A stretch of 64,000 nucleotides of DNA from contig NZ_QZEZ01000001.1 in assembly GCF_003594885.1 (NCBI RefSeq), positions 1-64,000 of the forward strand. The letters run 5' to 3'. Of this stretch, positions 7,818 to 14,534 are shown piece by piece. Each line of letters begins with the position of its first letter. Within the stretch, counting starts at the first letter, position 1. Origin of the DNA: Vallicoccus soli. GTDB lineage: Bacteria > Actinomycetota > Actinomycetes > Motilibacterales > Motilibacteraceae. The position numbers were made by a program, and so were the translations under genes. Under the pieces are notes generated by a model. It saw only the letters and a list, made by a program, of their open reading frames with translations. It was not told the origin of the DNA and did no database searches.

Positions 7818-8357
7818 GTGGTCGACGGCGCGGGGGTGGGGGTGCGGCTCGTCGAGCCGGCGGACGCGGGGACGCTGTCCCGGCTGCTCGTCGCCAGCCG
7901 CGAGCACCTCGCCCCCTGGGAGCCCGAGCGCGGGCCCGAGCACCTCACGCCCGCCGGGCAGGAGGCGGAGGTGGACAGCGCCCTGCGGCGGCACGCCGAC
8001 GGGACCTCCGTACCGCTCGTCATCACGCTCGACGGCGACGTCGTCGGGCGCATCACCGTCGCCGACGTCGTCCGGGGGGCGTTCCAGTCCGCGCACCTCG
8101 GCTACTGGGTGGCGCAGCACGTGACGGGTCGGGGGGTGGCGACGGCGGCGGTCGGGCTCGCCGTGCGCCTGGCGTTCGAGGAGCTCGGCCTGCACCGGCT
8201 GCAGGCGGACACGCTCGTGCACAACGTCGCGAGCCGCCGCGTCCTGGCCCGCAACGGCTTCGAGCGGATCGGGCTGGCCCCGCGCTACCTGCGCATCGCG
8301 GGCACCTGGCAGGACCACGTCCTGCACCAGCGGCTCCACGAGCCCGACCCCGCGTAG
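7818..8357 (+). CDS. GNAT acetyltransferase, RimJ/RimL type
   Basis: A 179-residue N-acetyltransferase. LGYWVAQHVTGRGVATAAV is the acetyl-CoA-binding motif A, and LHRLQADTLVHNVASRRVLARNGFERIG is the C-terminal motif B of RimJ/RimL-like enzymes, which acetylate protein N termini or small amines. GTG at 7818 is chosen because TAGGCT ends 7 bases before it, giving a leaderless mRNA; a longer frame would overlap arsC. Not obviously part of arsenic resistance. Confidence 0.87.
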   Translation: MVDGAGVGVRLVEPADAGTLSRLLVASREHLAPWEPERGPEHLTPAGQEAEVDSALRRHADGTSVPLVITLDGDVVGRITVADVVRGAFQSAHLGYWVAQHVTGRGVATAAVGLAVRLAFEELGLHRLQADTLVHNVASRRVLARNGFERIGLAPRYLRIAGTWQDHVLHQRLHEPDPA

Positions 8358-8428
8358 CCGCGCTGCAGGGGCTGGACAGGCCGACCGGGACGCTGTTGCC
8401 TGCTCCCGAGCCCCCGGGAGGAGACGCC

Positions 8429-8866
8429 ATGGCCCGCGACGTCCAGGTGACCTTCGACTGCGCCGACCCCGCGGCCCTGGCCGCGTTCTGGGCCGAGGCG
8501 CTCGGCGCCGCCGTGCAGGCCCCGCCGCCGGGGTACGCCTCGTGGGACGAGGCCCTGGAGGCGTTCGGGGTGCCGCCGGAGCGGCGCAACGACGCCTCGG
8601 CCGTCGTGGACCCCGACGGCAGGGCGCCGCGGCTGTTCTTCCAGCGGGTGCCCGAGGGCAAGCAGGTCAAGAACCGGGTCCACCTCGACGTGCGGGCCGC
8701 GCCGGGGCTGTCCGGCGAGGAGCGGATGGCCGCGCTCGAGGCCGAGGCCGAGCGGCTCGTGGCGCTGGGCGCGCGCCGGCTGGAGCGGCACGAGCCGTCG
8801 CCCCCGCTCGACGCGGGGCACGTCGTCATGGCCGACCCCGAGGGCAACGAGTTCTGCCTCGACTGA
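8429..8866 (+). CDS. VOC / glyoxalase-like domain protein
   Basis: A 145-residue single vicinal-oxygen-chelate domain protein: VQVTFDCADPAALAAFWAEAL at the start, KNRVHLDVRA in the middle and MADPEGNEFCLD at the end, the standard actinobacterial Glyoxalase_6 pattern with His and Glu metal positions. ATG at 8429 follows GGGAGGAG. The substrate is unknown. It ends against the DUF3291 gene in a palindrome holding the latter's stop codon. Confidence 0.85.
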   Translation: MARDVQVTFDCADPAALAAFWAEALGAAVQAPPPGYASWDEALEAFGVPPERRNDASAVVDPDGRAPRLFFQRVPEGKQVKNRVHLDVRAAPGLSGEERMAALEAEAERLVALGARRLERHEPSPPLDAGHVVMADPEGNEFCLD

Positions 8867-8874
8867 CCCGCGCC

Positions 8875-8888
8875 GAGCGGGCCCGCTC
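8875..8888. terminator. palindrome between convergent genes
   Basis: GAGCGGGCCCGCTC is a perfect 14-bp palindrome. Its right end overlaps the TGA stop of the DUF3291 gene, and the VOC gene stops 8 bases before it. No T-tract. Possible bidirectional terminator. Confidence 0.4.
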
Positions 8889-9393
8889 AGACCGCGCCGC
8901 GGGCCGCCGGCGCGGCCGCGCCGGCGGGCCCCTCCCCGTCGCCCGGTGCCGGCCAGGGGTGCCGCGCGGTGAAGGCGTACGCGGTGGGGCCGTGCTCGCG
9001 CAGGTGGCGCAGCCGCTCCGCGGCGTCGGGCATCCGGGGCCGGCGCCCCACGGGGACCCACCAGAGCGCGCTCGTTGGCTCCGGGTGCCGGGCGAACCAC
9101 TCCCGGCGCCGGCGCAGCGCCTCGCGGTGCAGGCCGTCGTGCACGAAGCGGTCCAGCGCCTCGAGGGACTCCCAGACCGACAGGTTGACCACGAGGCCGG
9201 CGCTGTCGCCGAGGTCCCAGGAGAACGGGTGCGTACGGCGTCCCGCCGGCACCGTCACGTGGGTGCGCCAGACGAACCCGGGCGCGGCGGCCCCCTCGGC
9301 CTCGACGGGCCCGGAGGCGGTGACGAAGCCCGCCGAGCCCGGCGACGGCAGCGGCGCGAGCAGCCGCGACACGTTGACCTGCGCGAGGTGCAC
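8887..9393 (-). CDS. DUF3291 family protein
   Basis: A 168-residue protein starting VHLAQVNVSRLLAPL, the signature opening of DUF3291 proteins, followed by FSWDLGDSAGLVVNLSVWESLEALDRFVHDGLH and WWVPVGRRPRMPDAAERLRHLREHGPTAYAF. The fold resembles dimeric alpha-beta barrel (antibiotic biosynthesis monooxygenase-like) proteins. Function unknown. GTG at 9393 is set by the family start and by GGGAGGA upstream. The C terminus is Ala/Gly-rich. Confidence 0.83.
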   Translation of the reverse strand: MHLAQVNVSRLLAPLPSPGSAGFVTASGPVEAEGAAAPGFVWRTHVTVPAGRRTHPFSWDLGDSAGLVVNLSVWESLEALDRFVHDGLHREALRRRREWFARHPEPTSALWWVPVGRRPRMPDAAERLRHLREHGPTAYAFTARHPWPAPGDGEGPAGAAAPAARGAV

Positions 9394-9493
9394 GGGCGTC
9401 CTCCCGACCCGGTGGCGCCGACCCGGTGGCGCCGGGCGGCGGCCCGGCGCGGCGGCGTACGGCCCATCGAACCGCACGCCGCCGCGCCGCGGG

Positions 9494-10174
9494 TCAGCTC
9501 CGGCGGACCGCCCGGACGACGGCGTCGTGCAGGCGCCGCTGCCGGCCGTCGGGGGCGGTGACGTCGCGCTCGTGCTCCTCGGCGGTCACGACGTCCCACG
9601 CCGCGGGGTCGAGCCGTGCCACCACGTCGGCGACGCCCACCGTCGCCCCCTCCGGGTGCCCGTGCCCTGCGCCGTGCCCCGCGCCGTGCCCTGCGCCGTG
9701 CCCCGCGCCGTGCCCCGCGCCGCGCAGGTGCCCGACGACGAGCAGCGTCCCGCCCGGCGCGACCCACCCGGCCAGCCGGCCGTAGAACGCGAGCTGCGGC
9801 ATCGCCGGGTGGGCGTAGTGCGTCGTCACCAGGTCGAAGCGCCGCCCGGGGTCCCAGGTCGTGAGGTCCGCCCGCACCCACGCGACGGAGCCGGCGCCCG
9901 GACGGCCCGCGGCGCGGGCGAGCGCCTCGGCGGAGACGTCCGCGCCGACGACCCGCCAGCCGCGGCCCGCGAGCCACAGCGCGTCCCCGCCCTCGCCGCA
10001 GCCGGCGTCGAGGGCGTCGCCGGGCGCGAGGCCCTCGACCTCGCGGACCAGGTGCGGGTTCGGAACCGCCCGGTGTTCGCCCGGGCGGCCCTGAGCCCGC
10101 TGCCAGTGCTGCTGCCAGTACGGCGCGTCGAACCCGTGCTCCTGCGGGGCCCGCGCCCCCTCCTGCTCGGCCAT
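9494..10174 (-). CDS. class I SAM-dependent methyltransferase with His/Gly repeat insert
   Basis: A 226-residue methyltransferase: motif I LDAGCGEGG (55-63), acidic motif II VVGADVS, then RADLTTW and VAPGGTLLVVGHL. Between the last core strands (about 148-173) is an insert of GAGH units from 12-bp tandem repeats, giving six histidines in a Gly/Ala context. The family otherwise resembles tellurite/thiol methyltransferases (PYWQQHW, GEGGDALWLA). The insert could bind metal or be neutral. ATG follows GGGGAGGA. Confidence 0.85.
   Translation of the reverse strand: MAEQEGARAPQEHGFDAPYWQQHWQRAQGRPGEHRAVPNPHLVREVEGLAPGDALDAGCGEGGDALWLAGRGWRVVGADVSAEALARAAGRPGAGSVAWVRADLTTWDPGRRFDLVTTHYAHPAMPQLAFYGRLAGWVAPGGTLLVVGHLRGAGHGAGHGAGHGAGHGAGHGHPEGATVGVADVVARLDPAAWDVVTAEEHERDVTAPDGRQRRLHDAVVRAVRRS
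9659..9718. repeat. 12-bp tandem repeat inside methyltransferase gene
   Basis: Five head-to-tail copies of GCCGTGCCCCGC, with C/T changes in some copies and a first-base change in the first copy. On the coding strand each copy gives Gly-Ala-Gly-His. The unit length is a multiple of three, so copy-number change would keep the frame. Confidence 0.85.
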
Positions 10175-10309
10175 CGCCGTCCTCCCCGTGCCTCGTGCGG
10201 CCGGCCGGACGCGTCCCGGCCCGTCCCGGCACCGGCCCGTCCCGACCAGCGGCAGGGTGCCCGAGGCCGTGCCGGGAGCGCGAGCCCGCGTGCCGGGACG
10301 GCAACGGAC

Positions 10310-11332
10310 TCAGCGCCGGCGCGCGGCCGCGGTGAGCGCGGGCGAGGTGGACATCGCGTCGGCCGGGTCCAGCGTCGTACCGGGCGGCACGACCGCGTCG
10401 ATGCGGTCGAGGAGGTCCTCCGGCAGCTCGACGTCGGCGGCGGTGAGCTGGGACTCGAGGTGCTCGAGCGTGCGCGGCCCGATGATCGCGGTGCTCACCG
10501 CCGGGTGGCGCAGCACGAAGGCGATGGCCATCTCGACGAGCGTCAGGCCCGCCTCCGCGGCGAGGTCCGCGAGCGCGTCGGCGGCCTCGAGCTTGCGTCG
10601 GCCGGTCGGGGACGAGAGGTCGTACCGCGCCGGGAACCGCCCGGCCCGCCGCGACGCGGGCGCATCCTGCCCCGTGCGGTAGCGGCCGGTGAGCCAGCCC
10701 CCCGCCAGCGGGCTGTAGGTCAGCACGCCCATCCCGTGGCGCAGGCAGGTGGGCAGCACGTCGGTCTCGACGCCGCGGACGAGCAGCGAGTACGGCGGCT
10801 GCTCGGTGCGGAACCGCTCGCGCCCGCGCCGCTCGGCGGTCCACTGCGCTTCGACGATCTCCGACGCCGGCACCGTGGAGGCGCCGACCGCCCGCACCTT
10901 GCCCTGGGCGACGAGGTCCGACAGCGCGCCCAGCGTCTCGTCGACGTCGGTCGCGGGGTCGAGGCGGTGCACCTGGTAGAGGTCGATCCAGTCGGTGCGC
11001 AGCCGCCGCAGCGAGGCCTCGACCGACTGCACGACCCAGCGCCGGGACCCGCCGCGGTGGTTGGGGTCGGCGTCGAACGGCAGCCCCACCTTGGTGGCGA
11101 GGACGACGCCGTCGCGCCGCCCGCCGGCCAGGGCCCGGCCGACGATCTCCTCGGACTCCCCGCCGGAGTAGACGTCGGCGGTGTCGATGGTGGTGATCCC
11201 CGCGTCCAGGGCGCGGTGCACGAGGCGCACCGCCTCGTCGTGGTCGGGGTTGCCGGCGCCGCCGAGCATCATCGCGCCGAGGGTGAGCTCGCTGACGGCG
11301 ATGCCGGTGCGCCCGAGCGGTCGGTGGTCCAC
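10310..11332 (-). CDS. aldo/keto reductase
   Basis: A 340-residue TIM-barrel NADPH oxidoreductase. Catalytic residues are visible: Asp and Tyr in DTADVYSGG, Lys in ATKVG, His in LYQVHR; the cofactor end holds AIIGPRTLEHLESQL. The opening HRPLGRTGIAVSELTLGAMMLG is typical of the family. GTG at 11332 is preceded by GAGGACCC. Divergent from a TetR regulator 35 bp away, which probably controls it. The carbonyl substrate is unknown. Confidence 0.92.
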   Translation of the reverse strand: MDHRPLGRTGIAVSELTLGAMMLGGAGNPDHDEAVRLVHRALDAGITTIDTADVYSGGESEEIVGRALAGGRRDGVVLATKVGLPFDADPNHRGGSRRWVVQSVEASLRRLRTDWIDLYQVHRLDPATDVDETLGALSDLVAQGKVRAVGASTVPASEIVEAQWTAERRGRERFRTEQPPYSLLVRGVETDVLPTCLRHGMGVLTYSPLAGGWLTGRYRTGQDAPASRRAGRFPARYDLSSPTGRRKLEAADALADLAAEAGLTLVEMAIAFVLRHPAVSTAIIGPRTLEHLESQLTAADVELPEDLLDRIDAVVPPGTTLDPADAMSTSPALTAAARRR

Positions 11333-11355
11333 GGGTCCTCCGGGTGGGTGGGGGG

Positions 11356-11361
11356 TACGCT
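11356..11361 (+). promoter_or_regulatory. -10 hexamer of a leaderless tetR promoter
   Basis: TACGCT stands exactly 6 bases before the ATG at 11368, so transcription should begin at or next to the start codon. The same spacing recurs at many genes in this window. Confidence 0.5.
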
Positions 11362-11367
11362 CCCGGC

Positions 11368-11967
11368 ATGACCGGAGAGCCTGTCCAGATCGACGGTAGT
11401 GGACAGGCTGTCCGCTTGCAACCACCGGCCCGCCGCGCGGACGCCCGGCGCAACCGCGACAAGGTGCTCGCGGCCGCCCGTGCGGCCTTCGCCGAGGGCG
11501 GTGAGACCTCGATGGCGGCCGTCGCCCGCCGGGCGGGGGTCGGCATGGCCACGCTCTACCGCAACTTCCCGGGGCGCCGGGAGCTGCTCGAGGCGGTGTA
11601 CGCCGACGAGGTCGCCACCGCGCTGGAGGCGGCGCGGGCCGCCGCGGCGGCCGACGACCCGGGAGCGGCCCTCGCGGGCTGGGCGCGCTCGTTCTTCGCC
11701 TTCGCCCGGGCCAAGCGCGACGTCGTCGCCGAGCTGCTGGCGCAGCCCGGGCACGACGCGGCCGGGATCGGGGAGGGGCGGGAGGCGCTGGTCGCGGCCG
11801 TGCGGCCGCTGCTCGCCCGCGCGCAGGCGGCCGGGCGGGCGCGCGCCGACCTCACCATCGAGCAGGTCGTGGACCTCGTGCTCGCCGTCGCCGCCGTGCG
11901 CGGGCCCGCCGAGCACGTCGAGCCGCTCCTCGAGACGGTCCTGGACGGGCTGGTGCGCCCCGGGTGA
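11368..11967 (+). CDS. TetR family transcriptional regulator
   Basis: A 199-residue repressor: RADARRNRDKVLAAARAAFAEGG then the HTH TSMAAVARRAGVGMATLYRNFPGR and an all-helical ligand-binding domain. ATG at 11368 fits a -10 hexamer 6 bases upstream, so the first 17 residues, before the conserved ADARRNR start, would be an N-terminal extension. That stretch of DNA also holds inverted repeats likely to be its own operator. Divergent from an aldo/keto reductase, the probable target. Confidence 0.9.
   Translation: MTGEPVQIDGSGQAVRLQPPARRADARRNRDKVLAAARAAFAEGGETSMAAVARRAGVGMATLYRNFPGRRELLEAVYADEVATALEAARAAAAADDPGAALAGWARSFFAFARAKRDVVAELLAQPGHDAAGIGEGREALVAAVRPLLARAQAAGRARADLTIEQVVDLVLAVAAVRGPAEHVEPLLETVLDGLVRPG
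11378..11413. promoter_or_regulatory. candidate TetR operator inside the tetR 5' coding region
   Basis: AGCCTGTCCA (11378-11387) and its perfect reverse complement TGGACAGGCT (11400-11409) flank 12 bases; the right arm also forms the compact palindrome GGACAG-G-CTGTCC (11401-11413). Three copies of one half-site lie 10-45 bases after the tetR start and just upstream of the divergent reductase gene. Confidence 0.55.
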
Positions 11968-11979
11968 GGACGGGCGGGC

Positions 11980-12642
11980 TCAGCCCCGCCCCTGCCACGT
12001 GCACAGGCAGACCCGGTTGCCCTCGGCGTCGGCGAGCACCCAGGAGCGGGGGGCGTGCGCGTCGCTGACCAGCGTCCCGCCCGCCGCGACCGCGGCGTCG
12101 ATCCGCGGCTGCACCTGCGCCGGGTCCAGCCAGAGGTCGGGGTGCCACCGCTGGCGCGGCTCCTCGGTGCCGGAGCGCTGGAACCGGACCGGGGGCAGGG
12201 CGCCGTACGGGTCGCGGAGCTCGTCGTCGACCCCCGGCGCGGTCCGCCCGTCCATGCCGAGCACCGCCCGCCAGAAGGGCTGCACGGCGGCGCGGTCGGG
12301 GGTGTCGAGGGCGAGCTCCAGCCGCGACACCGTGCTGCGGTCGAGCCCGACGCCGAGCCCCTCGGCGATGCTGGTGACCGTCCTGGCTAGGCGGACGTCG
12401 CGCCCGGTCACGCCCCAGGCGTCGTGGCTCGTGAGGCGCAGGTCGACGTGCGCGTAGCGCAGGTCCACGTCGGGGTGGTGGTCCGCCTCCTCGGCGGCCG
12501 CGCCGACCGCGGCCACGAGGGCCAGCCCGGTCGCGAAGTCCCCCGTGCGGGCACGGGTCTGCAGCCCGCCGAGGAGCAGCGCCCACCCCTCGAGGCCCGC
12601 CGCCGCCACCTGCTCCCCGGTCAGCCGGGTGCGCCCGCCCAC
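11980..12642 (-). CDS. pterin-4a-carbinolamine dehydratase-like domain fused to a VOC domain
   Basis: A 220-residue two-domain protein. The N half (about 1-100) follows the pterin dehydratase pattern: LTGEQVAAAGLEGW, EEADHHPDVDLRYAHVDLRLTSHDAWGVTGRDVRLA, with the catalytic HHP..H core. The C half (about 110-220) is a glyoxalase-like domain: LELALDTPDRAAVQPFWRAVLGM ending LADAEGNRVCLCTWQ. This fusion is known in actinobacteria, but its substrate is not established. GTG at 12642 is chosen because CAGAGT ends 7 bases before it; 12648 and 12651 are alternatives. Confidence 0.82.
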   Translation of the reverse strand: MGGRTRLTGEQVAAAGLEGWALLLGGLQTRARTGDFATGLALVAAVGAAAEEADHHPDVDLRYAHVDLRLTSHDAWGVTGRDVRLARTVTSIAEGLGVGLDRSTVSRLELALDTPDRAAVQPFWRAVLGMDGRTAPGVDDELRDPYGALPPVRFQRSGTEEPRQRWHPDLWLDPAQVQPRIDAAVAAGGTLVSDAHAPRSWVLADAEGNRVCLCTWQGRG

Positions 12643-12689
12643 GGGCACCACTCTGGCCCTGCGCGCGGCGGTGCGGAAGGGGGTGGCGG

Positions 12690-13166
12690 TCAGGCCGGGG
12701 GCGGCGCCCCGCCGAGGTCGCCCCGCGCCATCGCCGCCAGCTGGTCCATCCCGACCCGGTGCACCAGGGCGTCGGCGTGGCGGTGCACGAGCTCCCAGCC
12801 GGCGCCGGCCCGGCGCAGGACGAGCGTGACGCGCAGCGACCAGTCCTGCTCGGGGAACGGGCCCACCAGGCCGCGCTGGCGCTCGACGGCCACCAGGACG
12901 ACCACGTCGCGCGACGTGTGCGCCGCGTGGACCTCCAGGTCCGCCTCGCCGCCCCGGAAGTACTCCGCCGTCGCCCGCACGTGCTCGTCGGAGAGGTCGA
13001 ACCCCCGGACCGCGCCGCCCCCGTCCGGCGGGAACAGCGAGGAGCCCTCCGCGTGGGGCAGGAGCCGCGCGTACTCCCGCAGGTCGCCCCCCAGGTACGC
13101 GACCGCGGCGCGCCGGGCGCGGTCCACCAGCCCCGCCACCTCGTCGTGCGCCGGTCCCTGCTCCAT
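12690..13166 (-). CDS. SnoaL/NTF2-like protein
   Basis: A 158-residue NTF2-fold protein: helix RARRAAVAYLGGDLREYARLL, then GAVRGFDLSDEHVRATAEYF and strands DLEVHAAHTSRDVVVLVAVERQRG and WSLRVTLVLRRAGAGWELVHRHADALVH, a pattern of DUF4440/SnoaL_3 proteins. ATG at 13166 follows a G-rich GAGGGGGG. Function unknown. Same strand as, and 47 bp upstream of, the pterin dehydratase-VOC gene. Confidence 0.75.
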   Translation of the reverse strand: MEQGPAHDEVAGLVDRARRAAVAYLGGDLREYARLLPHAEGSSLFPPDGGGAVRGFDLSDEHVRATAEYFRGGEADLEVHAAHTSRDVVVLVAVERQRGLVGPFPEQDWSLRVTLVLRRAGAGWELVHRHADALVHRVGMDQLAAMARGDLGGAPPPA

Positions 13167-13253
13167 GCCGCCCCCCTCGCCGTCGGGCCCCGTCCCCTGA
13201 GGGAGGGGCCGGGAGGTCCCCCTGATGCACCGCGCGGGCGGCCCGCCGCCCCC

Positions 13254-13259
13254 TAGCCT
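13254..13259 (+). promoter_or_regulatory. -10 hexamer, leaderless promoter
   Basis: TAGCCT, 6 bases before the ATG at 13266. One of the clearest cases of the leaderless pattern in the window. Confidence 0.5.
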
Positions 13260-13265
13260 CCCGGC

Positions 13266-13883
13266 ATGACCAACGGATGGGACGCCTCCCGCCGCGCGTA
13301 CGCCGACGCCGCGGCCTGGCTCGTGCGCGCCGCCGCCCTCGTCGGCGACCGCTGGGAGCGGCCGGGGCTCGGCGCGTGGGACGTGCGCGCCCTCGTCGGC
13401 CACGCGAGCCGCTCGTTCCTCACCGTCGAGGAGTACCTCGCGCGGCCGGCCGCGGCCGTGGAGGTCGCCAGCGCCCCCGACTACTACCGCGCGGTCCGCG
13501 CCCTGGCGTCCGGGCCCGGGGTGGTGCAGCGGGGCCGCGACGCCGGTGCCGCGCTGGGCGAGGACCCCGCCGCGGCGGTGGCCGCGCTCGCGGCCCGGGT
13601 CGTCCGGCTCGTCGAGGGCTGCGACGGGACCGAGCTCCTCACCACGCTGGCCGGCGGGATGCGGCTCGACGCCTACCTGCCGACGCGCACCGTCGAGCTC
13701 GCCGTGCACGGCGCGGACCTCGCCGCCGCCCTCGGCCTGCCCCCGGACGTCCCGGCGACGGCGGCCCGCGAGGCGCTCGCCGTCGTCGTCGACCTCGCGG
13801 TCGCGGACGGCACGAGCGGGCCGTTGCTGCTCACCGCCACCGGGCGGCGCACGGGGCTGCCGCCGGGGGCGTCGGTGCTCTGA
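13266..13883 (+). CDS. mycothiol-dependent maleylpyruvate isomerase family protein
   Basis: A 205-residue DinB-fold protein: GAWDVRALVGHASRSF carries the first metal-binding His, and PTRTVELAVHGADLAAALGL the second histidine, as in MDMPI-domain proteins that use mycothiol as a cofactor. The third histidine is less clear. True maleylpyruvate isomerase activity is unlikely without aromatic-degradation genes nearby. The start is fixed by a -10 hexamer at 13254-13259. It ends in a hairpin shared with the convergent response regulator. Confidence 0.8.
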   Translation: MTNGWDASRRAYADAAAWLVRAAALVGDRWERPGLGAWDVRALVGHASRSFLTVEEYLARPAAAVEVASAPDYYRAVRALASGPGVVQRGRDAGAALGEDPAAAVAALAARVVRLVEGCDGTELLTTLAGGMRLDAYLPTRTVELAVHGADLAAALGLPPDVPATAAREALAVVVDLAVADGTSGPLLLTATGRRTGLPPGASVL

Positions 13884-13896
13884 GGGTGCCCCTCAG
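13880..13896. terminator. hairpin holding both stop codons of a convergent pair
   Basis: CTGAGGG-TGC-CCCTCAG: perfect 7-bp arms. The left arm contains the TGA of the plus-strand gene and the right arm the TGA of the minus-strand response regulator. Confidence 0.6.
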
Positions 13897-14534
13897 TCGG
13901 CGCCCAGCCCCGCCTCGCGCGCCCGGACGATCGCCGCGGACCGGTCGGGCAGGGCGAGCTTGGCGAGGACGTTCGCCACGTGGTTGCGCACCGTCTTGGT
14001 CGACAGCACGAGCCGGCGGGAGATGGTCGTGTTGTCGTAGCCGCGGGCGACGAGGTCGAGGACCTCGCGCTCGCGGTCGGTCAGCTCCGGGAACGGCACG
14101 GCGGACACGGACCGCGCGCCGGAGAGCGCCGCCAGCGCCCGCGCGGCCACCTGCGGGCCGAGGATCACCTCGCCGTTGGTCACCGCGCGCACCGCCCGCT
14201 CGACCTCCGCGGGGGAGGCCCCCTTGAGCAGGTAGCCCTGGGCGCCCGCCCGCAGCGAGGCCACGACGGACTCCTCGTCCTCGAGCATCGTCACCACGAG
14301 CACGCGCAGGTGCGGGTGCGCGCGGAGCAGGTCGCGGGTCGCCTCGATGCCCGACTCGTCCCCCAGGTGCAGGTCCATGAGCACCACGTCGACGCCGTCG
14401 CCGACGACCTCCAGCGCCTCCGCGCGCGAGGCCGCCTGCGCCGCCACCTCGATGCCGTCGAGCGTGCCGAGCAGCGCCGCCATGCCCAGCCGGAAGACGG
14501 GGTGGTCGTCGACCACCGCGACGCGCACGCTCAC
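13893..14534 (-). CDS. LuxR/NarL-family response regulator
   Basis: A 213-residue two-domain regulator. Receiver: VAVVDDHPVFRLG with acidic pocket, phosphoacceptor Asp54 in VVLMDLHLGDESG, Thr in VVTMLEDEESV, Lys in YLLKGAS. Output: GerE/LuxR HTH LTDREREVLDLVARGYDNTTISRRL...STKTVRNHVANVLAKL. Its GTG overlaps the kinase stop as GTGA, so the two are translationally coupled. It should activate or repress unknown promoters after phosphorylation by the partner kinase. Confidence 0.93.
   Translation of the reverse strand: MSVRVAVVDDHPVFRLGMAALLGTLDGIEVAAQAASRAEALEVVGDGVDVVLMDLHLGDESGIEATRDLLRAHPHLRVLVVTMLEDEESVVASLRAGAQGYLLKGASPAEVERAVRAVTNGEVILGPQVAARALAALSGARSVSAVPFPELTDREREVLDLVARGYDNTTISRRLVLSTKTVRNHVANVLAKLALPDRSAAIVRAREAGLGAD

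Noticed and set aside
9407-9434. Direct repeat of ACCCGGTGGCGCCG as a regulatory site
   Set aside because: Two adjacent copies upstream of the DUF3291 start; simple slippage is the easier explanation and no regulator is near.
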